From: Candidatus Uhrbacteria bacterium
GTDB lineage: Bacteria; Patescibacteriota; Patescibacteriia; UBA9934
Direction: 5' to 3'
NCBI GenBank assembly: GCA_943350635.1
Contig: CALRAI010000005.1
Span: 1-48,296 of the forward strand
Length of the DNA: 48,296 bases
In this document: piece by piece, positions 17,402 to 24,481 of the stretch
Position numbering within the stretch: position 1 is the first letter of the stretch
Layout: each line of letters opens with the position of its first letter
The notes under the pieces: generated by a model
Databases searched by the model: none
The model's input: only the letters and a program-made list of their open reading frames with translations
Told to the model about the DNA's origin: nothing
Made by a program: the position numbers and the translations under genes

Positions 17402-17893
17402 ATGGAGGAGAATAAAAAAATCGATCAGATTTTAGAGATTGTCCAAGGACTTGCTGTTGATGTTTCTGGATTAAAGTCAGATGTCTCTGTCTTGAAATCA
17501 GATGTCTCCGAACTGAAGACAGATGTCTCTGATCTGAAGACAGATGTCTCCGATCTGAAGTCAGATGTCTCTGTTTTGAAATCAGATGTCTCCGATCTGA
17601 AGTTAGATGTCTCTGTCTTGAAGTCAGATGTCTCTGTCTTGAAGTCAGATGTTTCCGAACTGAAGACGGATGTGAGGTCATTACGTGAATTTGTGGAAGA
17701 CCAGGCAGAAGCGTTGCAGGATTTCTCAACACATGTCGATGAGCAATTTTTGGCAATGCAAGGTCAATTGAATACACGTTTTGTCACAAAAGAATATCTG
17801 GACGATAAACTTGAAGAATTGCGAATCGATTTTGGTCTTAAGAATCGAAAATCGGGTTCATCAGATTCCGCACTATTACGAGTGCTCCGATAG
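17402..17893 (+). CDS. Coiled-coil protein with ten near-identical heptads
   Basis: A 163-residue soluble protein. Residues 23-92 are ten copies of a heptad of the form x-L-K-S/T-D-V-S, encoded by 21-base tandem units. They predict a long regular coiled coil with Leu and Val as core residues. A shorter helical region follows (REFVEDQAEALQDFSTHVDEQFL), and the C-terminus is basic. Similar proteins turn up in many bacteria and phages as 'DUF' or tail-fibre-like entries; I cannot name a function. The number of repeats probably varies between strains, because 21-base slippage keeps the frame. It lies just upstream of the thrS leader but has its own promoter. Confidence 0.65.
   Translation: MEENKKIDQILEIVQGLAVDVSGLKSDVSVLKSDVSELKTDVSDLKTDVSDLKSDVSVLKSDVSDLKLDVSVLKSDVSVLKSDVSELKTDVRSLREFVEDQAEALQDFSTHVDEQFLAMQGQLNTRFVTKEYLDDKLEELRIDFGLKNRKSGSSDSALLRVLR
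17468..17677 (+). repeat. 21-bp minisatellite (10 units) inside the coiled-coil gene
   Basis: Ten consecutive 21-base units, each close to 'agtcagatgtctctgtcttga' read in rotation, differing at a few positions per unit. The period equals one protein heptad. Confidence 0.85.
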
Positions 17894-17902
17894 TTCATCC
17901 AC

Positions 17903-17931
17903 TTGCACACCTCTCATGATCAGTTTATAGT
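17903..17931 (+). promoter_or_regulatory. Promoter of the thrS T-box leader
   Basis: TTGCAC (17903-17908), a 17-base spacer, then TATAGT (17926-17931). The transcription start is expected near 17938, directly before the predicted Stem I. Unlike most genes here this promoter makes a long leader of about 265 bases. Confidence 0.7.
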
Positions 17932-17937
17932 ATTTTC

Positions 17938-18086
17938 ATCGGCGCTGACCGGATTACTACCCCGCGAGCCGCTACAAATTGAGTGAGTGTCCTTTTACGC
18001 GTGAGCGAAGAGGAAATTCGGGTGGAACCGTCGATGATTCATCGACCCCGATCATGAGTAATCGTTACTCGGGTCGGGTATTTTTT
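17938..18086 (+). promoter_or_regulatory. Compact T-box riboswitch controlling thrS
   Basis: Antiterminator: TCGGG (18018-18022) pairs with CCCGA (18047-18051); the 7-base bulge TGGAACC (18023-18029) matches the T-box bulge; the upper helix is GTCGATG (18030-18036) with CATCGAC (18040-18046). Terminator: ACCCCGA (18045-18051) re-pairs with TCGGGT (18074-18079), with inner helix GAGTAA/TTACTC, then a run of T (18081-18086). Upstream, Stem III is CCTTT...AAGAGG (17991-18013). Stem I is very short: CGGC (17940-17943)/GCCG (17968-17971), an asymmetric GCTGAC/CGA internal loop like the K-turn, then CGG/CCG closing the loop ATTACTACC, which contains Thr codons ACT and ACC. Uncharged tRNA-Thr would bind the loop and bulge and allow thrS transcription. 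The antiterminator and terminator are seen directly; the Stem I reading is inferred. Confidence 0.85.
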
Positions 18087-18095
18087 ATTCATCTC

Positions 18096-18182
18096 GTCAT
18101 TGCGAGAAGGGTAGTCCCGACGAAGCAATCCAGGTTTAATGATCCTAGATTGCCGCGTCAAGATTACTTTTCTCGCAATGAC
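18096..18182. repeat. Palindromic repeat (CGTCATTGCGAG family) between T-box and thrS
   Basis: The left arm 18096-18134 (gtcattgcgagaaggg ... gcaatccagg) and right arm 18144-18182 (cctagattgccgcg ... ctcgcaatgac) are imperfect reverse complements around 9 bases. The arms match the repeat at 31161-31200 and the copy inside murL. In the thrS mRNA it would form a long hairpin downstream of the terminator. Confidence 0.8.
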
Positions 18183-18201
18183 TGTGTTTCTTGATTTTCA
18201 T

Positions 18202-19944
18202 ATGACCTCCGAGGAACTTCAACATCTTCGTCACTCTCTGGCGCACTTACTTGCAGCGGCAGTGTTAGAAATGTATCCCGACGCCAAACGCACGATCGGT
18301 CCGGCCATCGACGACGGCTTCTATTACGATTTCGCATTCTCGTCACCAATCAACGACGAGGATCTGCCAAAGATCGAAAAACGCATGCGTGAGCTCATGA
18401 AATCGTGGAATCGTTTTGATCGGAAAGAAATGAGTTCGGACGAAGCTCGCGTAATGTTCGCGGACAACAAATACAAAGTTGAGCTCATCGACGAGTTCGC
18501 GGGCGAAGGGCAAACTCTCACGCTCTACACATCCGGAAACTACTCCGATCTTTGCCGAGGTGGCCATGCGGACGGAATTGCGGATCTTGATCCAGAATGC
18601 TTTTCTCTCTCGAAGGTTGCTGGAGCATATTGGCGCGGCGACGAACACAACGACATGCTTACCCGTATTTACGGAATCGCTTTCGCGACGAAAGCAGAGC
18701 GTGACGCACATCTTGCGATGCTCGAAGAAGCAAAGAAGCGTGACCACCGCAAGCTCGGCGTTGAGCTCGATCTTTTTGCCTTCTCTCCATTGGTCGGTCC
18801 GGGTTTGCCATTATTTACACCCCGAGGAACCATTCTTCGCGAACAGCTTGTGGCATTCGTGTGGGCACTCATGAAGCCATACGGCTACACAAAGGTGACC
18901 ATTCCGCACATGGCAAAGAGCGATCTGTATAAGACGAGTGGCCACTGGGATAAATTCGCGGACGATATCTTTCATGTTTCCAGCAAAAAGACCGACGATG
19001 CATTTGTGCTCAAGCCAATGAACTGTCCGCACCACACCCAGATCTTCGCCTCCCGTGGCCGAAGCTACCGCGATCTCCCACTTCGATATAGCGAAGTAAC
19101 GACGGTGTATCGCGATGAGAATACGGGTCAGCTTCAAGGATTGTCTCGCGTCCGGTCAATCACTCAAGACGACGCACACGTATTCTGCCGCCTCGACCAA
19201 GTAAAGGACGAAGCTCGTGCTATCGCCAACATCATCACAAAGTTCTATGAAGCATTCCAAATGCCACTGAAGGCTCGGTTGTCCGTGAACGATCCAGAGA
19301 AGCCAGACGCATATCTTGGCGGTGCAGACGTGTGGGAAAAGGCGGTAGGGACGCTCAAGGAACTTCTTGCTGATATGCAGCAGGAATACTTCCTTGGAAT
19401 CGGTGAGGCCGCGTTCTACGGGCCAAAGATCGACTTCATCGCTACCGATGCTATCGGCCGTGAATGGCAACTTGCGACCATTCAGTTGGACTTCAATCTT
19501 CCAGAACGATTCGAACTTGAGTACGCCGATGCAAACAACGAGAAGCAGCGTCCGGTCATGATTCACCGTGCGATTCTCGGATCTCTCGAACGCTTCATCG
19601 GTGTCATGATCGAGCACTACGCTGGAGCATTTCCAATGTGGCTCGCGCCAGAGCAAGTTCGCATTGCATCAGTCTCCGACGAGTTCGTAGACGTTGCACG
19701 ATCGATGAAAACAAATCTCGAAGCGGCTGGCATTCGCGTAACCCTCGACGATGCACCAGAAAAAGTGGGAAAAAAGATTCGCGATGCCGCAATGAACAAA
19801 GTGCCTTGGACCATCGTGGTTGGTGCAAAGGAGCGTGACGGAGGGGATATTCAGGTGAAAGTGTTTGGTTCAGAAGAATCGCTCGTAATCTCGCAAAGCG
19901 AGATCGTAAATCGTGCGGTAGAGGCAGGAAAGTTGCCGGTGTAA
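18202..19944 (+). CDS. thrS: Threonine--tRNA ligase lacking the TGS domain
   Basis: Charges tRNA-Thr. The 580-residue protein begins directly with the editing domain (RHSLAHLLAAAV, the HxxxH site, near residue 10) and has GGHADG in its second editing motif. The class II core follows: TPRG, the zinc-binding Cys in MNCPHH, RDENTGQLQGLSRVRSITQDDAH, and motif 3 before the anticodon-binding domain (from about 480). The N-terminal TGS domain of E. coli ThrS is missing, and the upstream DNA is a T-box and a repeat, so it was not overlooked. The start at 18202 is preferred over an in-frame codon at 18139, which lies in the repeat. Regulated by the T-box at 17938-18086. Confidence 0.95.
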   Translation: MTSEELQHLRHSLAHLLAAAVLEMYPDAKRTIGPAIDDGFYYDFAFSSPINDEDLPKIEKRMRELMKSWNRFDRKEMSSDEARVMFADNKYKVELIDEFAGEGQTLTLYTSGNYSDLCRGGHADGIADLDPECFSLSKVAGAYWRGDEHNDMLTRIYGIAFATKAERDAHLAMLEEAKKRDHRKLGVELDLFAFSPLVGPGLPLFTPRGTILREQLVAFVWALMKPYGYTKVTIPHMAKSDLYKTSGHWDKFADDIFHVSSKKTDDAFVLKPMNCPHHTQIFASRGRSYRDLPLRYSEVTTVYRDENTGQLQGLSRVRSITQDDAHVFCRLDQVKDEARAIANIITKFYEAFQMPLKARLSVNDPEKPDAYLGGADVWEKAVGTLKELLADMQQEYFLGIGEAAFYGPKIDFIATDAIGREWQLATIQLDFNLPERFELEYADANNEKQRPVMIHRAILGSLERFIGVMIEHYAGAFPMWLAPEQVRIASVSDEFVDVARSMKTNLEAAGIRVTLDDAPEKVGKKIRDAAMNKVPWTIVVGAKERDGGDIQVKVFGSEESLVISQSEIVNRAVEAGKLPV

Positions 19945-19970
19945 ATTCATCATCCATCGTAAATGGATGA

Positions 19971-20000
19971 TCCGTCATCCCCGCGCAGGCGGGGATCCAG
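19971..20000. repeat. Single arm of the GTCATCCCCGCG repeat
   Basis: The 30 bases tccgtcatccccgcgcaggc plus ggggatccag match the left arm at 8848-8877. It lies between thrS and a terminator; a separate 9-bp hairpin (atcatccat/atggatgat) precedes it. Confidence 0.85.
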
Positions 20001-20003
20001 TAT

Positions 20004-20040
20004 AAAAAATACGCTGCCCGATCGGGCAGCGTATTTTTTT
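20004..20040. terminator. Bidirectional terminator between thrS and the 20049 gene
   Basis: The perfect palindrome aaaaaatacgctgcccgatc and its mirror ending in tttttt carries an A-run on one side and a T-run on the other. It can end thrS on the plus strand and the 22157-20049 operon on the minus strand. Confidence 0.93.
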
Positions 20041-20048
20041 TATAGTGA

Positions 20049-20402
20049 TTACGTTGAAAGCTGTGCTTTGAGTGCGCTTGCCTGAAGGCCGTCCAATGCT
20101 TTGTTACCCTGCGCTTGCACCACTGCGGCATCGATAGAAAGATTTTCCATCTCCTCCGTGTACTCCGCCTCTGCTGCAGCAACGTCCGTATCAAATTGCT
20201 TTTGTGCAGCCTGTACCTGTGGATCGTTCGGATCAAGCTCGATACCGAGCGTCTTAAATCCAGCATCAATATATTCCTGCAGTGCGGTTTTGATCGCGGC
20301 AACAACATCTGGCGTTGCTCCTTCCTCACTGAGTCGTGCAAGAAGTTCTGCCTTCACATCGTCTGCAATTGGCGCGTCCGTGAGAATGGTTTGAAGAGAC
20401 AT
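20049..20402 (-). CDS. Small acidic helical protein of unknown function
   Basis: 117 residues, Ala/Glu/Asp/Gln-rich, with no membrane segment or cysteine. The sequence (LTDAPIADDVKAELLARLSEEG, later TDVAAAEAEYTEEMENL) predicts helices only. It starts 9 bases after the stop of the Gly/Ala-rich gene and ends at a strong terminator, so the two form an operon; a partner or chaperone role for the larger protein is a guess. I recognise no family. Confidence 0.6.
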   Translation of the reverse strand: MSLQTILTDAPIADDVKAELLARLSEEGATPDVVAAIKTALQEYIDAGFKTLGIELDPNDPQVQAAQKQFDTDVAAAEAEYTEEMENLSIDAAVVQAQGNKALDGLQASALKAQLST

Positions 20403-20411
20403 AGAAATGGA

Positions 20412-22157
20412 TTAGAGTTTTGGCGCTGGGCGCTTTACCGGAGCAATTCTTGGTGTAGGCGCATCTTCTGGCGCTTCTGTGAGAATACGATTCATTTCCA
20501 TCGCTGCAGCGTCGATTTGTGGAAGCATTTCGGTTGCCTTAGCGATTCCGCCGGTAAGATCTGGGTTACTAGCCTTCATGTCTTCGGTGATTTTTTTACC
20601 AAGGAACTTATTAATTGCGGTGTTGACGTCGTTCATCAGATCGTTGACCTTATTCCGCATACGCTCAAAGAACGAAGCTCCCTTTGCGGTAAGCGCCACA
20701 AGCTCCTGATCCACTTTTTTAATTTCGCGATGCATTGCATCTGGTGCTTCCGAAACATTCTTTCGAAGCGCAAGCATTTCTGGAGTATTTACTGCTGCCG
20801 AAGCACGATCACGAATATCTCTATCGAGTTTCACGCCTGCATTGCCAAGCGCATTAAGACCTTCTGCTCCTGCATTTGCCGCAAATTTGCCTCCTTCTAC
20901 AGCAAGGCCAACTCCAGCAGCACCAAGTCCAAGTGCGCCCATACCCACCGCTGCGGCACCGCGACCAACGGCTTGCGCTGGCTTTACGAGGAGCGCATCA
21001 GCGACAACTCCAGCGGCATCTCCAAGAGCTTTACCCGTCTTAACATTAAATTCCTTCATGTCGTCCCAAACTTGTTGCGGTACATTAGGATCCGTAACCC
21101 ATTTTGCCAAATCAACGCCGCCCCTTCCAAGATTCTGAACAATTTCCACTGCATGATCCATGAGCATCGCTTCATACGCAACGGTTCCAACTTTCCCAAC
21201 AACACCTGCAGCATCAATAGCTGCTCCAAGAGCCATGAGTTGCTTGTCGGTAAGTTTTATGCCACTAACAGGCTGTTCCTTTCCGGTTATTTTGCTAAGC
21301 AATTTACTCAACACTTCGTTAGGGTCAATGGCTAGCCATTCTGCTTTCTTCTCAGCAGATGCCTTGATGACAGGATCAACGGCCGCCTCCGCAATCCCAA
21401 CAACGGCTTCTCCTGCTTTGTTGGCTCCCCATCGACCAGCAGAAGCAAGGCCAGCCCCTGCCATCATCGCGCCAGCGGCAGCGCCACCAGCAACCATGCC
21501 GGCGCCTTTTCCTGCGGCACGTGCTGCAGCAGCAGCTGTCGCCGATCCTCGGAGACTTCGTGCTCGTGGTGCGCTTAAAATCTTTTCTTTCTCAGCTTGT
21601 AGATCCTCAAGTTCTTGTGCGTGGAGTTCGCGATTCCAAGGTTCGCTCGGATCAACTGCATTGAGCATTTTCTGAGCCTCTATAGTTTTTATATCGATAT
21701 CTGCGAGTGCGCTCCGTTCTGCAGGAGAAAGATCTTCTTCAGGACGAACAAGATCGTGCAACGCTTCTCTAACAGGCTTTACGACATCATCGTAAACGAA
21801 GCCCGGAATTTCTGCTGCACCCTTTGCTGCGCCTACAAGGCCATCGCGCATACCTCCGGCAAGATTGCTGGCATGAGTAGTAGCACTTTCAGCTCCTGAT
21901 GCAACTGCGCCAACACCAAAGCCGAGCGCTTTTCGTGCTCGCGCTGCGTATCCGCTCATGCGTGTCTGCATGCTTGAAAGAAAACTATTGAGCTGTGTAG
22001 ATGCTTGTGCGATAATCGCGTCACCACGATCTTGAACGCTAACTTCCGGTTTTGCTTCTCCGTCTTCTACTTTGGGCAATGCGGCGTTGCGATCCGCTTC
22101 TAATTTATTGACTTCCGCTGGTGTTGGGAAATCACGTGAGAGCTTTGGTCCTGCCAT
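20412..22157 (-). CDS. Large Gly/Ala-rich protein with glycine-zipper hydrophobic segments
   Basis: 581 residues. A polar N-terminus, an amphipathic helical region (about 45-185), then two long Gly/Ala segments: one around residues 220-265 (MVAGGAAAGAMMAGAGLASAG) and one around 425-470 (GRGAAAVGMGALGLGAAGVG), separated by helical stretches, and a Pro/Lys tail. There is no signal peptide. Such zippers are seen in proteins that enter or line membranes and in phage tape-measure proteins, but no motif fixes a function. The start at 22157 (MAGPKL) follows a leader of about 22 bases rich in T and without Shine-Dalgarno. Confidence 0.6.
   Translation of the reverse strand: MAGPKLSRDFPTPAEVNKLEADRNAALPKVEDGEAKPEVSVQDRGDAIIAQASTQLNSFLSSMQTRMSGYAARARKALGFGVGAVASGAESATTHASNLAGGMRDGLVGAAKGAAEIPGFVYDDVVKPVREALHDLVRPEEDLSPAERSALADIDIKTIEAQKMLNAVDPSEPWNRELHAQELEDLQAEKEKILSAPRARSLRGSATAAAAARAAGKGAGMVAGGAAAGAMMAGAGLASAGRWGANKAGEAVVGIAEAAVDPVIKASAEKKAEWLAIDPNEVLSKLLSKITGKEQPVSGIKLTDKQLMALGAAIDAAGVVGKVGTVAYEAMLMDHAVEIVQNLGRGGVDLAKWVTDPNVPQQVWDDMKEFNVKTGKALGDAAGVVADALLVKPAQAVGRGAAAVGMGALGLGAAGVGLAVEGGKFAANAGAEGLNALGNAGVKLDRDIRDRASAAVNTPEMLALRKNVSEAPDAMHREIKKVDQELVALTAKGASFFERMRNKVNDLMNDVNTAINKFLGKKITEDMKASNPDLTGGIAKATEMLPQIDAAAMEMNRILTEAPEDAPTPRIAPVKRPAPKL
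22087..22095 (-). promoter_or_regulatory. No promoter here: site of in-gene -10-like sequence not used
   Basis: These bases lie in the coding region of the Gly/Ala-rich gene and I see no real promoter in them; the likely promoter is the extended -10 at 22187-22195. Listed only at very low confidence. Confidence 0.02.
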
Positions 22158-22186
22158 AAGAAAAAAACAAGAATGAATACGAGTAT

Positions 22187-22195
22187 ATTGTATCA
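22187..22195 (-). promoter_or_regulatory. Extended -10 (TGATACAAT) of the Gly/Ala-rich gene
   Basis: On the minus strand TGATACAAT lies 29 bases before the ATG at 22157. The same nine bases precede secE and the 34622 gene, where the gap is 8, so this mRNA has a real leader; it holds a run of seven T. Confidence 0.55.
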
Positions 22196-22234
22196 ACTCT
22201 ACGATTCCTCAGCTTTTTTTATGTGCATAACCGC

Positions 22235-22269
22235 AACGCCCCAGCAACTCTTTCGAGTGCCGGGGCGTT
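22235..22269. other. Stable hairpin downstream of the 22313 gene
   Basis: aacgcccc pairs with ggggcgtt and inside it gc-a-ctc pairs with gagtgc over a tttc loop. No T-run follows on the minus strand, so it is not a classical intrinsic terminator, but its position after a stand-alone gene suggests 3' end formation or mRNA protection. Confidence 0.45.
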
Positions 22270-22312
22270 CGTCGTGATGTAGCGGTGAAGGCGCGTGCGC
22301 CGATGGCTGTGC

Positions 22313-22828
22313 TCAGCGCCTGTTCCGCGAGTAACGGGACGAGGCCTTGAGCCACGGGGGGAGCGGGCTTTTGCTCTTCCCTCCGCATTGCCAGTCGATC
22401 CAGTACGCGATGGTGCCGAACATCTGCTTGTCCACCTCGTCGTCGAAGGTGACCATGAAGCCGAAGATGCTCACACGCGTCGCGTCGATCGCTTCCTCGC
22501 AGACCTTCCAGAACGCGGGGTCTTTGCCTCGGTGTTCGAAGGTCCGCTTGAACCCCACGAGCAGGTTGAACTCCGGGGTGCCGTCCCAACCGATCTCCCC
22601 CTTGATTCGCCAGAGCGCGCGCCGCACGTCGGCCTTACGCCAGGCAGTGAGAAACATGAGCAGCGGCCACAGCGGAGGGACCAGCCACCCATGCCGGAGG
22701 GTGATGACGACGAGCGTTCGCCACCAGCGGGGCTGATCATGTGCTGTTGCGGAGGGAGGGTCGGTACTGGTCTCGGGAGTTGAGTCCTCGAGGTCTGCTG
22801 CGGTAACAAGGCGAAGGTAGGGACGCAT
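22313..22828 (-). CDS. GC-rich protein of unknown function with one hydrophobic segment
   Basis: 171 residues from the ATG at 22828, which is preceded on the minus strand by GGAGACTTC, a clear Shine-Dalgarno. Residues about 35-57 are hydrophobic (TLVVITLRHGWLVPPLWPLLMFL), and the rest is basic and Trp-rich with a KTR/K-rich C-terminus. No family recognised. The DNA is GC-richer than its neighbours (36 of 60 bases in 22501-22560). With its own promoter, leader and 3' hairpin it looks like an independently acquired unit. Confidence 0.6.
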   Translation of the reverse strand: MRPYLRLVTAADLEDSTPETSTDPPSATAHDQPRWWRTLVVITLRHGWLVPPLWPLLMFLTAWRKADVRRALWRIKGEIGWDGTPEFNLLVGFKRTFEHRGKDPAFWKVCEEAIDATRVSIFGFMVTFDDEVDKQMFGTIAYWIDWQCGGKSKSPLPPWLKASSRYSRNRR

Positions 22829-22892
22829 TGAAGTCTCCATGGGAAAAGGACGGGAGTCCACACCGGTCGGAACGAGCGGCGGGAAACAGCCA

Positions 22893-22921
22893 ACCCTAGC
22901 AGAAAAAAGCATATCACGCAA
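22893..22921 (-). promoter_or_regulatory. Promoter of the 22313 gene
   Basis: On the minus strand TTGCGT, 17 bases, then TAGGGT with TGC before it. About 65 bases separate it from the Shine-Dalgarno-led start at 22828. Confidence 0.5.
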
Positions 22922-22945
22922 GGGCTCGAGTGTCCGGTGGAAAGG

Positions 22946-22954
22946 TGATAAACT
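22946..22954 (+). promoter_or_regulatory. Extended -10 of miaA (TGATAAACT), leaderless type
   Basis: TGATAAACT ends 8 bases before the miaA ATG at 22963. It lies back to back with the minus-strand promoter at 22893-22921. Confidence 0.6.
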
Positions 22955-22962
22955 GAGCAAAT

Positions 22963-23973
22963 ATGACGCAGAACCTCCCAAAAATACTCGCCGTAGTTGG
23001 TCCGACATGTTCCGGAAAAACTGGGATCGGTATTGCCTTAGCCAAGTGTTTTGGTGGGGAAGTGATCTGCGCGGACAGCCGAACCGTCTACCGCGGCATG
23101 GACATCGGCACCGCGAAGCCGGCGGCGGATTCTGGCCCTCCCCCTGCCAAGGCGTTCGACGAGCCTGAAGCTGGGCGAGGAGGACGAGAGTTAGGAGGGG
23201 GTCTTACTATCGAATCCCTCTTCGCTTCTCCCTCCCGCATGGTCGAGGGTATCCCTCACTGGGGCATCGATCTCGTCGATCCCAGCGACGTCTTCACCGT
23301 CTCCCAATTCCAGGAATACGCCGATCAAAAAATCGCCGAAATCATCGCCCGCGGAAATGCTCCTATCCTTGTTGGCGGCACCGGTATGTACATTCGCTCA
23401 ATCATCGACCGTCCGAATTACGCGAACACCGAGCCTGATGCCGCGCTCCGGTCCGAACTTGAGGCGATGAGCGATAACGAGCTTCTCGAGGAAATTGCTT
23501 CTCGGGATCCAGATACCGCGTCCACTATCGACGACCGGAACCGTCGTCGACTCATTCGTGCGCTCGAAATTCTTCGCACCACCGGAAAAACATTAGCGGA
23601 TCGTCAAGAATTCGCTGAGCCAATCTACGACGCTCTCCAGATCGGCATCACAAAGCCTCGAGAGAAACTGTACGCCGATATCGATCTTCGCGTGGACGAA
23701 ATGATCGGTCGCGGTCTGGTAGACGAGGTTCGCGTACTTCGCGAGAAGTTTGGCGACGACTGCCCAGGAATGTCCGGAATCGGCTATCGTCAAATTGTCG
23801 ATTTCTTCCAAAAAAAGGAACAGCTTCGGGACGCTGTGATTCGCATAAAATACGACAGTCACCACTACGCCAAGCGCCAAGAAACCTGGTTCCTTCGCGA
23901 TTCGCGTATACTTTGGGTACAGAATGCTGCGGAAGCAGTAGGAAAAGCAGAATCTTTTTTGAACGCAGTATGA
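22963..23973 (+). CDS. miaA: tRNA dimethylallyltransferase with repeat-derived insertion
   Basis: Adds a dimethylallyl group to A37 of tRNAs reading UNN codons. Seen: P-loop GPTCSGKT (residues 13-20), the ADSRTVYRGMDIGTAKP motif (Gln is usual at the Thr), then after an insertion IPHWGIDLVDP, GGTGMYIRSI and the C-terminal GIGYRQ region. In normal MiaA about 8 residues separate GTAKP from IPHH; here there are about 40. Bases 23136-23205 inside that gap carry the inverted arms also found in pheT, so the enlarged loop is repeat-derived and in frame. Total length 336 is therefore slightly above the family norm. The stop overlaps the next start (ATGA). Confidence 0.93.
   Translation: MTQNLPKILAVVGPTCSGKTGIGIALAKCFGGEVICADSRTVYRGMDIGTAKPAADSGPPPAKAFDEPEAGRGGRELGGGLTIESLFASPSRMVEGIPHWGIDLVDPSDVFTVSQFQEYADQKIAEIIARGNAPILVGGTGMYIRSIIDRPNYANTEPDAALRSELEAMSDNELLEEIASRDPDTASTIDDRNRRRLIRALEILRTTGKTLADRQEFAEPIYDALQIGITKPREKLYADIDLRVDEMIGRGLVDEVRVLREKFGDDCPGMSGIGYRQIVDFFQKKEQLRDAVIRIKYDSHHYAKRQETWFLRDSRILWVQNAAEAVGKAESFLNAV
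23136..23205 (+). repeat. In-frame inverted repeat inside miaA
   Basis: ccctccccctgccaagg (23136-23152) and aggagggggtctt (23193-23205) are inverted arms matching those in pheT (6138-6176); about 40 bases of diverged sequence lie between them. Confidence 0.65.
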
Positions 23974-24413
23974 ACGAACGCATGATGGGAGTAGAGCAGA
24001 ACATTCAAAAAGAATTCGCATCAATCCAAGAGCCGATCGATGTTCAGGAAAAGATTGCTGACGTGAAACGAGAAATTATTATCGAAACAGACGACGCCAG
24101 GCGTGAGGTATTGCACACGCAATATGCGGCGTTACTCCAATATCAAAAAGCGCTAAGTCTTCCTGATCGTCCAAGCGCTGCCATCGATTCCTCCGATGGT
24201 CTTCATCGACTTGCGGAGCCATGGAAGGAAAAAATGTATCCAGGAATTCTTGCTGCCGATGCGATGAAGGTGCGTCCGTACGATGCCCCGGAAGAAACGC
24301 TCGCACCAAAAACAACGAATAATGTTGTGCCAATACGAAATCCAGACGCAACGCCAGTAATGGTTCGTAAACCTCGAGCAACGGTAGAGGACCAGGAACA
24401 AGCAGCAAAGTAA
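23970..24413 (+). CDS. Small soluble helical protein, coupled to miaA
   Basis: 147 residues starting at the ATG within the miaA stop (ATGA). The N-terminal half is charged and helical (VEQNIQKEFASIQEP, VDVQEKIADVKREI), the C-terminal half Pro/Ala-rich and probably disordered. I recognise no domain. It is followed by another unknown helical protein at 24482, and both resemble in composition the pair at 20049-22157 on the other side of miaA, so these may be a lineage-specific set. Confidence 0.6.
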   Translation: MNERMMGVEQNIQKEFASIQEPIDVQEKIADVKREIIIETDDARREVLHTQYAALLQYQKALSLPDRPSAAIDSSDGLHRLAEPWKEKMYPGILAADAMKVRPYDAPEETLAPKTTNNVVPIRNPDATPVMVRKPRATVEDQEQAAK

Positions 24414-24481
24414 GTGTGGGTAACTTCGTATACGGCAGCACAGAAATAGCAGAAAATAGATCAAACTCCTAAATGAAATAT

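Noticed and set aside
17468-17677. Tandem repeat considered as a CRISPR array
   Set aside because: The period is 21 bases with no spacers, and the units encode protein heptads in frame.
18139-18201. Start of thrS at 18139
   Set aside because: The extra 21 residues are encoded by the right arm of a repeat; ThrS-like sequence starts at 18202.
20115-21335. A 406-codon plus-strand open frame
   Set aside because: It is antisense to the Gly/Ala-rich gene, with Cys/Arg/His-rich composition typical of a shadow frame; no start signal.
22087-22095. A promoter inside the Gly/Ala-rich gene
   Set aside because: No convincing -10 or -35 is present; the feature line at this position carries a near-zero confidence and should be disregarded.
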